Shown one piece after another: positions 1 to 11,280 of a DNA stretch of 64,000 nt. Each line of letters begins with the position of its first letter. The stretch's first letter is position 1. A program made the translations under genes and the position numbers. Origin of the DNA: Lepidonotus clava (lineage: Eukaryota > Annelida > Polychaeta > Phyllodocida > Polynoidae); the NCBI GenBank assembly GCA_936440205.1, contig OW387135.1:31226792-31290791 (forward strand), read 5' to 3'. Below the pieces are notes generated by a model, which made no database searches, was not told the origin of the DNA, and saw only the letters and a program-made list of their open reading frames with translations.

Positions 1-934
1 GTTCTGAATAGTGGGTCTCTCCTGAGTGTATGTATAGGTAAGAGAACCCAGAGTTTGCTAGAGTCAAAATGTGATGGGATTTATCTACTCCATTAAACTT
101 TTTTTTCTACCAATAACGTTTCATGTTTACATATTTTAAATCTAATCAAATTAGTGTTTACATATTTGACATGCACAGAATACCAGAGAAGAATGTCATG
201 CCGAGGTATATAAACTGTAATGATATCTGCCAGCATTTTCTAGATTATCACAACACATGATCCCATCTGCTATATTCCTCTTTTTCAACGGGCATGTTAT
301 GTAACTAGAGAAACAAAAACTTCTAGGTTTATATCTATGGTGTGCCAATCGATTTTTTTTTCTGAAAGCTGTTACGACCGTTCGTTTTCGATTAACGCAG
401 CACACTGATTCAGGCTTTTGGCTTTTACTCTAAAGTCTCGTTCATATTTGCCTCCGCAAGCGTCTGCTCTCTTAGGTAGGCCAGTGGCAAGGCCTACAGA
501 ACCCATCAATATCTCCACAGCCCTTGGGTTGGGGAAGAAAAAGGTCCCACGCTATCATGTCAGAAAACATGGCATGTGATGGTTCCAACGTGGTGCAACG
601 GTGACATATCTAGGTCCTGTATACAAGGGCTCTTACAGGGCTTAGGACTCCTACAACCATTTCTCCCTGAGCTCCGGTACTTTACTAGGGACCAAGACCT
701 ACTCCGCGAGTACAGTTAAATCCACGAATTCCCAAACATACGGTGCATGTTGTTTTACTATGTGCTATGGAAAACAATAAAAGGTACATTTTCTTCACTT
801 AGGATTTAAACAGTCCTGAGTGGACATGTTTGAACAACTTAAGTTTCCTTTTTCTGGATTTACAGGTTTCCTTCAATATATGTGTTCTTTAGTAATTCTA
901 TTTAGGTTGATGAGAGAAAAGAAGTGGTACTTAC
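1..934 (-). other. Ankyrin intron 2, partial
   Basis: This stretch lies downstream of exon 2 in the direction of transcription and contains no further ankyrin-repeat codons in any minus-strand frame. It is mostly AT-rich. The part at 480-720 is more balanced in composition and could be an old repeat, but I recognise no family. Confidence 0.75.
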
Positions 935-1036
935 AGCATTACTAGTGTTGATGTCTGTGCTTCCCTTTAAGTATTCTAAAACTTTCTCCAGGTTGCCGGC
1001 CCTGGCTGCCCGCAGGAAACTGGCGTTGCCATCCGT
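935..1036 (-). CDS. Ankyrin coding exon 2 (start of ankyrin-repeat domain)
   Basis: This is an internal exon of an ankyrin, the adaptor linking membrane channels and adhesion proteins to spectrin. The 34 codons include [20 protein letters not shown] and end in DINTSNA, which matches the segment before the first full repeats of ANK1/2/3 and fly Ank2. On the minus strand a pyrimidine tract ending TTCTTCTTGCAG precedes the exon at 1037-1060, and the donor GTAAGTAC follows at 934. Both ends are phase 0. From memory of the family, vertebrate ankyrins have an exon of the same length (34 codons beginning SDANASYLRA in ANK3), so the boundaries look conserved. The next exon should begin NGLNALHLA and must lie left of base 1, because nothing like it is visible in 1-934. 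Which paralogue or species this is cannot be told from one exon. Confidence 0.95.
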
Positions 1037-2168
1037 CTGCAAGAAGAAAAGAATAATAAGATTTGATGGAAAAAAATCCAATGAAAAAAACAATCATACT
1101 ATAGAATATATATATTATCAGTTTGTAAACTGAAGATTGTTTAAAAAAAAAAAAAAAAAGAATTACCATTGGCGTTTACTGGTAGTACCAACAAATACCA
1201 CAATAATAGCTATGCAGCAATAAGTACAACTACCAAAACACAATTTTCTATTAACTTGCTACAGTGATAACTTTGGGATAGTTTAAAAAAGAAAAAAACA
1301 GTTAAAACATAGAAGCCGTTTTCAATATCAAAACAGCTCCTATTACTGTTAGCTTCACGGAACTGATATTCAGCAAACCGTGTTGCTAAACCATCATTTA
1401 TACGCGTTTCGATATAACATTTACATGTATCCAATGCCACTCTGGGGTGACACTTGATGCCGATTTAGACGTAATAAGCACCTCTCGCCATATCATGGCG
1501 ATGGTTTGCGTTCACTTTTTGATAGGACAGGAATCCCATCTGGGTACACGAATACATCTGATAGAGATTTGTGTCTCAGCTTGTATGGATTGAGGAATAG
1601 ACCCGTCTGGACTTCCACCAATGTACAAGAATCTACCTTAAATGACATGATCTGTCATGCAGTCTGTCGGTATTATTTTGGCTGCTAGAACTAATTACCT
1701 CGAACTGAGATAAATATAAACTCCCGTGTGTGTTATAAAGACTACTTATAAAGAGCTATCGCATGCCATACACTAATTATTTCCTCTATGCCTTTAATCG
1801 TGGAGATATATTTGAGGTATTTGAGATATGCTCTTGGTAGGTAATTCCAAGGCAGGGGGCTTCACAGAAAGATAAGTAGTTCAAGTTAATTACTCATTAT
1901 TCTATAAAACTTGCTAGTATATTATAGTAAAGGAATACAGAAATAATACTTAATAAATTGCACACCATGTGAATGCACTTGGGAGGCATTTCTTTTGAGC
2001 CAGTAAGTAGAAAATGTAGGGCATGATAACAGCCTCATTGTAAGGCTAAGACAAAAACCTCCAGTGCAGTCTCTTAACTGTCAGGAAAGAACTGTCAGGA
2101 AACAATAAGTCTGTTGTCTAGGTACACAAGTATAGTACACATATCAGGACTTATTGTTTTTATAGCGT
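1037..2168 (-). other. Upstream intron next to ankyrin exon 2
   Basis: AT-rich sequence with an A run at about 1142-1159 and no coding signal. At 2076-2100 the word AACTGTCAGGA is directly duplicated. At 2099-2113 and 2145-2161 there is an inverted pair (AAACAATAAGTC against GACTTATTGTTT) that could form a hairpin of about 13 bp, immediately left of the transposon at 2169. Confidence 0.5.
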
Positions 2169-2200
2169 CATATGGGAGCATATCTGGGAAAAGGTACCTA
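2169..2200 (+). repeat. Left terminal inverted repeat
   Basis: A 32-base repeat pairing with 3028-3059, with one mismatch (C against T at the 16th base). It contains the internal KpnI-like word GGTACC. Confidence 0.75.
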
Positions 2201-2591
2201 TTGCCAATTAATGAGGTCACAAAACCACATGAAACATGGGGAAATGTGTCAGCACTATTCTTATTGTAGAGAATCTACTCTTTCAAATGCTGCAAACCAT
2301 TTTGAAATATTCCTGATAGAACCTGAGATAAACATGTATGAGCCTCCCCACCTGTTGTACATTGAGAACCCCTTATTCCCAATTGCTGTAGTTACTTCCA
2401 TGTTATGGAGACTTAAAGTTTCTTATGTTTATCAAGAAATTAAGTTTTCTTATTTCTGAGAATATTAAAAGTGCCATAACTATAGACAGGAGTGCTTGTT
2501 CCACTCACTGTTTTCAGTTTTGAGAAGGTAAAAACATTTTCTACATTACCTGTGAAAAAATGTTCTTTTCATTTTTTATATTCTCTTTACT

Positions 2592-2605
2592 GTAACCATG
2601 GTAAC
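2592..2605. promoter_or_regulatory. RFX X-box inside the TIR element
   Basis: GTAACCATGGTAAC is a perfect palindrome and an exact match to the RFX consensus GTNRCC-NN-RGYAAC. It lies inside the TIR transposon, so copies of that element could spread RFX sites. Binding is inferred. Confidence 0.5.
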
Positions 2606-3027
2606 TCGCTACCCTTGATTATGCACAGAAATTCTGCTAAAAACATTCCATTTTGATTTTCCCATGATGCATTGCTTATGAAAATTTAGATCTTTTAGTA
2701 AGTGTCATGAGAATCTTTAGAAAATTTCATATAAGTCAAAATTTTTCACAAAAATAGTTTTTTCCCATATATTTCATGATTTATGTAACAAAGAGTCAAT
2801 TTCTGCCAGATACTGCCAGATTTACCCCAAATTGAGCATAATGGCCTATATTGTACATAAGATTGCGAAGGAACTAAATATCGTAGAACGATAAAACAAA
2901 GAGCAGAAGAATCCCTGGGTCTTCAGAAACATTATAAAACATAAACTTTAGCTGCATGTTAAGTGATTGCTTCATAATGTGAACAAACCTCCAGAATTAG
3001 CAGCCACAGGATGGCCAAAAATGTCAT

Positions 3028-3059
3028 TAGGTACCTTTTCCCAAATATGCTCCCATATG
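3028..3059 (-). repeat. Right terminal inverted repeat
   Basis: Reverse-complement partner of 2169-2200. Similarity fades inside the element just beyond GGTACCTA. Confidence 0.75.
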
Positions 3060-3210
3060 TTATCTTTTCATAGATCAAATCCTAGTCCGTTGAGCTCAAA
3101 TTTCTAAAACAGCATGACTGACACCTGACTTAAAATCCATTTCATGACATTCTTTGGGTACGACTAAGAGTATATATTTTTTTGGCAACCCAGGAGGGAC
3201 TGGTGGCCAC

Positions 3211-3224
3211 GTCTCCATGACAAC
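3211..3224. promoter_or_regulatory. X-box-like site 1 of promoter-like block
   Basis: GTCTCCATGACAAC fits the relaxed X-box pattern RYYNYYATRRNRAC used by RFX/DAF-19. It lies 44 bases from a second such site, with a related TTGGCAACC half-site at about 3182. Confidence 0.4.
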
Positions 3225-3254
3225 CACGCTGGACGCATCAATCTCCCAGCGGAG

Positions 3255-3268
3255 GTTGCCATGGAGAC
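3255..3268. promoter_or_regulatory. X-box-like site 2 of promoter-like block
   Basis: GTTGCCATGGAGAC fits the relaxed X-box pattern. It is near the reverse complement of the site at 3211-3224, so the two sites form an inverted pair. Confidence 0.4.
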
Positions 3269-3402
3269 GAGAGGGCTGGTACCAGGACGGTGTTTACTAG
3301 TATGTAGGGCGGGGCAGGCCGGTTACAACCACCGGGGGGAACCAGCTCCAACATGTTGGGGTCTTCATACTGGAGGTCAGGTATCACTTGTTGTCAAGGA
3401 TG

Positions 3403-3421
3403 TGACGTCATGGTGACGTCA
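3403..3421. promoter_or_regulatory. Tandem CRE pair (CREB/ATF sites)
   Basis: Two perfect TGACGTCA palindromes begin 11 bases apart (3403 and 3414), separated by TGG, which is about one helical turn. Full CREs are bound by CREB/ATF bZIP dimers, and in other animals paired CREs occur in cAMP-responsive promoters. They lie about 150 bases from the X-box pair. Since ankyrin is read leftward, the block is about 2.2 kb upstream of exon 2 and could be an intronic promoter or enhancer. No TATA box or first exon could be tied to it. Confidence 0.5.
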
Positions 3422-3699
3422 TATATGCATTAGCGCTACTTCACATCTGATATAAATCTAGCTTATATCGTAAGTCGAACACCATAGTTACAGGCAGAGT
3501 CTGGTACCATGCACTTGTGAACATTTATGACTTGAACAAATGCATGCATCTTCCTCCAGAAAGCCTAACATTCATTCTTGAAATGCCATGACGCAAAAAG
3601 TACGTGTGACATCTCAAGTTTCAAAACTTCACTTGGTAAATCATAACCAAAAGTATAAATCGATATTGGTCCAACGCAGTATAATTAAAACAAAAAAGA

Positions 3700-3890
3700 A
3701 AAGTACAGCTAGCTAACGCCCCTGGAGGTAAGAGAGAGCAGCTCGAGTTATCAGTGTAGTGTAGGAGGTGTGATGCGAACCCATAACCACGACCAGTCTC
3801 GGGTGCGCCAATACATAAACCACGCTAACCCTAAAATACCTGGGCCTACCCGGGGCAGATAACAGACCACAGGGACCACCCCTCCCGTGT
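3700..3890 (-). mobile_element. Possible tRNA-derived SINE
   Basis: On the minus strand a B-box-like GGGTTCGCATC (about 3770-3780) follows an A-box-like TTAGCGTGGTTTATG (about 3816-3830) at roughly the spacing of RNA polymerase III internal promoters. Downstream the sequence ends in a T-rich tail near 3700. No clean cloverleaf, target-site duplication or second copy was seen in the window, so this may be an old SINE or chance. The tail contains one GAGCTGCTC word and one CCTCCAGGG word. Confidence 0.3.
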
Positions 3891-4039
3891 AAACCTCTCC
3901 GGGCTCCTCCAGCACCCGATTACTGCACCTCATCAGCAAAGATCAAGTGGAAACAGCGGGGGCTTTACATTCCACGCCTAAAGGGCGCAAAAGGCGAGGC
4001 GCTCCCAAAGACCTCCAGGGACCTTGATCCACTTTGTTT

Positions 4040-7000
4040 TGTTTTTCACCTGCAGCTCTTCTGATGTAGGAGTATCAAGGGTGCCAAATAGGAGCCTTTT
4101 ACTTTTGTTTTACTTGGCAAGAATTTCATGGGTGTCTCATATGAAATGCAGTACCTTTTGGACTTTATCGTAAATGAAGATTACTTGGAGGACAGACGGC
4201 GGATGGGATCGGTCATGCTAGGCATTTGTAACTAAAGTAAAAGTCGCCCCGAAACCTTTATCCCGTACGTTTTGCTATTAACATTCCGTATTTTGTATCA
4301 GTCAGGGAGGGACGACCTGGGGGTGGCAGCCACGCGAGCTTCTGGCAGATCACCACAACGAGTAGACGTGCACATGTCCCTTTCAAATAACAGGTACCTG
4401 GACCTGGAGCTATTCCAACTCTATGTAAAAACCTGTCTACTAATTCACGCTTCGTATAATATTTTCTGTGATGAAGATTTGTAGTTTTTATATCATCAGA
4501 TGTTTAAATTATAATCGTTGCTGATTATCCAACGGTTTTACCACAATATTAATTCAGTTTCGTATTAAGGAGTCGCTCCCGAAAATGAGGTTCAACTCAA
4601 AACTGTTTACATGAAATACCATTTTTACTGGAAACTGCAATGAAAAAGGGTTCGCAGGATTTCTATATAAGTAAAAGATGGCTATGGTAGATGCCCCTGG
4701 AGAACTTTATGGGACCACGCTGTTGTATGCTTACAACCATCACTCAGTGCAGCAATAAGAAGAAGCACCCCTTTAAGGGGTTGTGACAACTCTCAAAACA
4801 ATGTACTGTCATGGGAGTGGCATATTTTTATCAAGACACTAGCCAAGATATCAAAGCAAGCTCGGGATGCCTGGGATACAAGTGAAAGAAGAGAACCAAG
4901 AACGGCAGGGAGCTAACTTGACCTTTGATGATTTCCTATAGGATAAGGTCACTGCCAAGGTCATCACGGGGTCATCTCAAGGTCAAACGAGTGGGCAATA
5001 TGGCCACAGTGGGACTGGTTCCCTTATCAGGAAACCTGCAGACTCGACATGATTTCTGTATCTCTGCCGATTAACCCTGGAGACAGTGTACGGGTCAACG
5101 GGTACAAGGTCAAACAGGTGACCTTGGTTCTGTTCTGTTTGTAAATATAGACTCTGGCTTTGGGTATAAAACAGAATCTGTTACAGTAACTCTTTGTTGT
5201 CGATGGTGATGCATCTATTGTGTGTGAAAGTGGATTCAACTTATGATTAATTAGATAACGCATTCATAGACCCGAGTAAACTAGTCTGATCTGTTCAGAA
5301 CTTTAACATCAATTTACCACACATACCAACCACTAGAGAGATACCTTTACATAGATATCAGTGTCAACATCTACCGTACTTTACGACTCTTCATTATTAG
5401 CCTAGACTATTCAGCGGTATAACAATTCATAAAAGAAATACGTAATCAACTAATGAACCCAGATGTCTGCAAGGAGATGAGAAGATTCAAAGACGATAGT
5501 ACGAGTTGCTCAGTCGTTTACGGGTGAGCTGCTCAATCCCCAGACAGCCCACCCCCCCGCCCCCCTGCGGCCCCCGCCCCCTGCCACCCCCTCATACAAT
5601 GACGGGCACCATGGCAACCATAGTTGGGTGATAATGTTACCATAGCAACCATTGGTAGCACCACAGAGATGACGCTTCTGCCTCCCCCGGCGTCCGCTGT
5701 TTCCAGGGAGAGGTGTGATGACTGTAGCGTACATTGATCTAGTCGGGTATTTCATGGTATAAGATTCCAGGTCATCCAATAGGAGAGAACAGTCAGTGTC
5801 GAGGTTATTTGATGCTGCGTTATACCCTAAAATTTAGCCATACAAAGAAATAGAGAAGGTTATGAAATATTATATTTCACTTCTTAGATATCAAGAGATC
5901 GGTGTAGGCTTCCCTTTCTAATCCGGCTGCTCTCAGTATAGTTATTTTTCTATTTGCCAAACATTAGATTTTTTCCCTCTTATAAACCTACACATTAGGC
6001 ACTATGACGTCGGAAATAGAATCAATCTATTCTATGGACCATCATTATGGACTAGAGGCCCTTCAGTGCGGCATAATGAGGTCAGAGACAGAGAATTGAT
6101 TGATGTAGAATGGGATGTTACTACTTTTATTGCCTCTATCCTACATTTGATATATTGAGTGAGCAAGCAGTGAGGGTAACTTGGAGTCAGTCCCTAACAG
6201 CAAACAGGTGACCCACCACGCCTCCCCCAGCATGAAACATACCAGACACGACCCTGACCGCAGAGCCTATAATGGCTACTTTTGTTTCCACATGGGGCTA
6301 TGACAACACGTCACCTACACTGCTAGACTACCCTTACTCTACACAAATAAACGACCAGGGGATGTACAGACTGACAACAGCGCCCACTGGGAGTTCTATC
6401 GAACCCACTACAACTGGAGCAAAGCTATCCTTTTCACCATTTAGCCTTGCCTGAATAATAATAGAGCACATAGCAGAATCAACTATTTGTCAAAAACAAT
6501 AACCTATTTATTTTAACTGCAGTGTGTTTGAAACTTTAAGATATATATGACTGTTGATCTTTTCGTTCAATGTTTGTTCTCTCCCCTATTATCAAGTCTA
6601 ATACGAGCCTTAGCAATCCTTAGTATACAACTCGACCTATGAGCGACCATTGCCTCTCCACTAAGTTGGGCAGGTCATTTTCCAGGAATTCCAGGAATGA
6701 CGGCTGCCTCCAGGGCTAAGCCTAAAGCTTACCCAACGCTAGTTGATTACGTAGCAGCACGCTGGACGCTGGACGCTATGGGGTGTTCAATATTATAACC
6801 GTCTTAGCGGTCGGACAGTGGTACAAGGCCCAGGGGGACCAAGAGTCAGCACCCAACTCGGTACAGACATGTTTGGGGTTACAGCAGACCTACTGAAGAC
6901 GTGGTGTCTAGGTTACGCTACATAAAAAGGGCGGCTATCTCAGACTCAGTGTACAGAGATGTGAGATCTAGGCCGGGAGACGCTGCCCTAATCGCACCAG
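4040..7000. other. Non-coding, mostly AT-rich
   Basis: No convincing exon on either strand. There is a 15-base palindrome around CCCCTTTAAGGGG near 4767-4781. A cytosine-rich patch at 5535-5600 lies next to the X-box pair near 5605-5649. Confidence 0.4.
5605..5649. promoter_or_regulatory. RFX X-box pair
   Basis: GTTACCATAGCAAC at 5636-5649 matches the RFX consensus exactly. GGCACCATGGCAAC at 5605-5618 differs at one fixed base. Their starts are 31 bases apart, about three helical turns. Confidence 0.5.
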
Positions 7001-8300
7001 CCAGGTGTAAAACACCTGACCCCATAGATTATACCAACCGCTGACATGGTCGGAGATCCCGGCTCCATGGTAACGCTCCAGGTGTCCCGCCCCCTACCCC
7101 CGGCCCCTCCAGTACCCCTCCTCCAGGCACTGGGTCATAGGAGGAACGGCCGGCGCAGTCGTGACCGGCCCTGAAAGATCAGTGGCCGCATCTTGTCCTC
7201 ACCTGGTGGGAAGCAGATGAGATATGATGGGGTGTGACGGCCTGATCAGTGGAAACTTATCGCCTGTCACCGCCCTGGAGGAGGTGGGGCAGAGCAGGTA
7301 AACTAGGACAACTTAGGCTTAGAAAAGGCAAGCTTGGTATAGGCACCCAAAGGGTAAAGCGTTCTCCCGTCTCCAACTCACTGATATTTTTGTCTTTTAT
7401 AATGAAGATTTCAAGATTATAATAGTTATAGACTAATTCTAAAAACAGCCGTAAATACTGGTCTGATGTACATGACATGTGTATGATTTATGAACCGATG
7501 ATGATAACGTTCAGGTCTCCAGTGGAACCTTTGATTTATCCTCATTTTGATATGATCGGTTTAAAGCTGGCTTAGAAGAGGGGTGAGTGGCCCAACATCT
7601 GAGTAAACGGGAGACAACCCGCGGAGATGGATGGGCGGGGTAGGTCTGCCAGTCCTCGGGGGTAGGTCTATTAGTCCCCGGGGCAGGGTCTGTCAGTCCC
7701 CGAGAGTATGTCTATCAGTCCCCGTGGGTAGGTCTGTCAGTCCGTAGGGTAGAACTGTCAGTCCCCAACCCACCCATGGCCGTCACCAGGAGGGGTCAGC
7801 CCCAGCCCAGGAGGTCACCCACCCCTCCCCCCACCAACCCCTAATCCACCACCCCACCCAACGAACCTCAATCATAGCAGGGACCAAACAGTCTCTATAC
7901 AGGGACTTACCCAGGAGGCGAACCGCTTCAACATCTTCAGACCGTGGTCTACATTCACCCCACCAGAGTCCTAGTATCTCCTCCCAGCGGGCGGACCTCT
8001 GGATGAGCTGCTCGGGTTGGGGCCTTCAAACTAAAGCCCGGTATATACGTCTCTGTATATCCAGGCCCTAAAGCCCGGGGCCTCCTTTGACCGGCCGATA
8101 CTGGGGGCAGAAGGTGAACGGGTCAATATCGAATTATACCCCCAGCCCGTAGCATCTCCACAGAAATAACTGGCCGGCCGAGATTCGTGCTGCGCGCTCA
8201 CCGCCGGCCGGGGTCCGGTTTCAAAACATCGCTTCTGCGTGTCTCTGACGGCTGACGCTAGGGAGAGGCACTACGAATCCCCACCACAGGGTACTATCTG
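7000..8300. other. GC- and CpG-rich patch
   Basis: Dense in CpG and GGCCGG-type words, without an ORF that looks coding. A strong minus-strand donor-like CAG|GTGAGG occurs near 7203 but has no nearby ATG and equally resembles an acceptor tract. The patch contains the tandem array at 7637-7767 and a GAGCTGCTC word at 8005. Confidence 0.4.
7637..7767 (+). repeat. Minisatellite, about 21-22 bp x 6
   Basis: Six degenerate units of the form GGGTAGGTCTGTCAGTCCCC lie end to end. Units differ from one another at several bases, so the array is not recent. Confidence 0.75.
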
Positions 8301-8691
8301 TGGGTTTTTATTCTACAGGGCTGTAGGATGGGATGAGGTATAGCGAGCTAGGGAGGAGATTGTACGCCCCCACGCTGGAGTGTAAGGTGAAGTAATAGAT
8401 GGGATGTAAGAACGTAAGAAAAGAAAAGAATTGTATGCTATTTACCCTGCCTTACAGATACGTACATCAGATACCAATCATTGGCGATAGAAAGAGCAAA
8501 TGAGTGGTTTCACATTTCAGCAGAATTCCATCAAATCAAGCTGTTGGATTCTTTGTAAAGAAACAAATAAAACCGGACCATAAAACGCAATCTCTCGGGC
8601 GGTGGATAATCCGATTGATTCATTCTGGTTTCCACCTGTTGTTTCGGAGAAGGCTGGCTGGGTGGGCCAGTGGGTCGGCCGTCAGTGTGAC

Positions 8692-9000
8692 AGGTGAGCA
8701 GCTCGTGTTTGTAGGAAGCAGGTCATGTCTACAGGGAGCAGCTCGTGTCTACGAGTGAGCAGCTCTTGTCTATGGATGAGTAGCTCGTATCTACAAATGA
8801 GCAGCTCGTTTCTACGGGTAAGCAGCTCGAATCTATAGGTGAGCAGTGTGTCTACATTGAAGCAGCTCGTGTCTACATCAGAGCAGCTCATGTCTATATG
8901 TAAGCAGCTCATGTCTACAGGCGAGAAGCTCGTAGGCAGCAGCCCGTGTCTATAATTATGTAAGCAGCTCGTGTCTGTAGGGAACAGCATGTGTCTCCAA
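8692..9000 (+). repeat. Minisatellite, 20-21 bp, about 15 copies, built on GAGCAGCTC
   Basis: The word GCAGCTC or a close variant recurs at 8698, 8718, 8738, 8759, 8780, 8801, 8822, 8843, 8862, 8883, 8904 and 8925, then less regularly to about 8990. The rest of the unit is close to GTGTCTACAGGTGA. The unit core is the same nine-base word found scattered through the window. Open frames across it are by-products of a period divisible by three. Confidence 0.85.
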
Positions 9001-9009
9001 GGAACAAGT

Positions 9010-11280
9010 CGACACTGCACCAGCTCTTAACCACAAAGCCTATTCACAGTTGACATTTGGTAAGAGCCCCTAGAGTATCAGTTTTACCTTTTATACCCAG
9101 CCATAGCTATTCTTAAAGCTTTTTTCCTGGATAAGAGTTTAACCGTTTGCGCCATACATTAACCATGCATCTGCAAACGTATAGTAATGTTGTCATGTAC
9201 CTGTTCATGATCAAAGGAGGCCGCCGATCCACTAATTTAGTACTAACTGGCAATATAGATCCATAGGCACTCTAGTGTCTGGACTGGGCGTGCTTTAGGA
9301 TCGTTATTCACCTCAGACATAAAGAGGTTTGAGAGGTTATAGCATCCCAAGGTTCACGTCTATACCAGGATCTTTTACCACCAGCTTGGCTATTCGAAAA
9401 GTTAGAAATAACCTCCTTATTCTTTTGAATTATCAAATTTGAAATTATTTTCATTCTTGTTTGTCTTATCTCAAGGTGCTTTTGACGTGGTTATTTTGTT
9501 TTTTCTTTTTTTATAAAATGGCGTTGTGTAGGTTAGGAGCCAGCTGGCCAGAGGTGACGAGGGGGGGAGGGGGAGCAAAACACCGCATGTCAGTAAACAA
9601 TTCAGATGATTTCGATTAGCCAAGTGCACCCGTACGAGATCAATATCGCAACATTCAACTCGTGACTTCTATAGTCTATGCTATTAACTCTGTAAATATG
9701 ATAAAATGACAAATATTTAAATTCAAAATCCTCTGAAAATTTACACCAATGTTTTTTTTACTCGTGAACTGTAACGGTTTTGTAATATCTTTTCTCTTTT
9801 ATCCAACAAAGATTATGTAACAATTAAATCAATTTCCACTTAAACGAATAGAAAAAATGAATTCATTTCGTGTCAGTGAATCATTCATTTCAGTCACTTT
9901 TTTTCAATTCTCCATTCGTGTTGTCAGACCAATTCTGTGAACCACCAATACAGAGGTCATTCAATGTGGGAGTCCACATTAGCATCCCATATGTTGGCAT
10001 GGTGAATCAATACGTGAGGGTCCCGATCTGGGGGTCCAATATTGTTCTATCTCAATGAATCCACCTCAATGGTGAAACCATGCGCTCAATATGCCCTAAA
10101 ATAGCGATATAAACGATGGAAAGTGAGGGATATACATAAAAGCCATAATCAAAATATGATGACATTGACTCCAATCAAGGTTTGGGCCAATCCTGAGGGA
10201 GTATGGTTTAACTGCTTTTTACCAAGACGTAATTAACTGAAAATAATAAAAAGGAAAAAAAGGAAGAAAATATCTATAGTGGATACATTGCACGGCAGCT
10301 TTTAACCCTTTGGATGTTCCCTCATAAATTCATAATATCGGACGCCACCTATGCCCACGGCATATATCACAATCAATATCCTGGGACATGGCTGAAGTGA
10401 AAACCAATTTACAAAAACAGCGCAGCTCATCATAATGGCTTGCAAAATGTCTATCCAGACCGTACTGCCTCTGACGTGCGATATGTATGCGCATAATATA
10501 CGCTGCACTGTGATTACTAAGAAGATGGAGAGTAAACCCTCACTTTAAATAAGATATGGTTCTGAGGTTTATGTGTGCATATTTAAAAGGGAAGACAAAA
10601 TAATTATACAATTTGAAGTGATTCATCATTTTGACAGATATTAATTTTTGCAAAATGATGATTCCTAACAAACGATCCTGCTATTCATTCAACTACGCTT
10701 TTCACTTCCATATTCACAGTCAATAATAAATCTGTAGTCTTGAGACCCATGTTGGGCTAACTAAATGATAAGCTCCCGGCTCCAGCGGCAGAGACACATC
10801 TGATAATGATTGGGAGGAAATGAAAGCTGAGGCTGGGGCCGTGACTCAGTGTGAGCCCGAACCACCCCCGGCTTGGGGTACAGGGTCCCGAGGGGTCCCG
10901 CCCCCGCCAACACATCCACAAATATTTGCTCCACTTTTTTCTGAGGCAGTTCGTTCATAAGTCGGGTGGTACTCATTGCGTAGCAGTGCACGTACATACA
11001 GCGGCTATGACTAGGCAAGGGGTAATGAAACTGAAGGGTACAGGGTTTGGTGAAATATTACTATTAGATTCCATGGTTTCAATGTGCTTTTTTTTCTGAT
11101 TTCATCAGCAATGTTTCATACACATCTTACTTTGGCATTTTGAGATTAAAGAATTTAAGTGGCAAATAGTAAACTTTTACTGAACATAGCGATCGACTAC
11201 CTACAGTAAAAGACTTGGAAAAGACACGGACAATTTCTCGTGTGCTTATCCAAATTGATTTCAAGATAAAACTGTCGCTC
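9010..11280. other. Non-coding AT-rich stretch
   Basis: AT-rich with short poly-T runs. A GC-rich pocket at 10780-10920 interrupts it. No gene, tandem array or recognisable mobile element was seen. Confidence 0.4.

Larger units (their letters stand above)
2169..3059. mobile_element. Non-autonomous TIR DNA transposon (MITE-like), 891 bp
   Basis: The two ends are near-perfect inverted repeats. Bases 2169-2200 match the reverse complement of 3028-3059 over 32 bases with one mismatch; the outermost bases read CATATGGGAGCATAT. The interior is AT-rich, has no transposase-like ORF, and fits a deletion derivative or MITE. No clear target-site duplication could be read (GCGT on the left, TTAT on the right), so the superfamily is unassigned. 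The high similarity of the two ends suggests fairly recent activity or conserved ends. The element carries an exact RFX X-box at 2592-2605. Confidence 0.75.

Noticed and set aside
8682-9020. 112-codon minus-strand frame rich in Cys, Arg and Leu
   Set aside because: It is a translation of the 21-base minisatellite, whose period is divisible by three.
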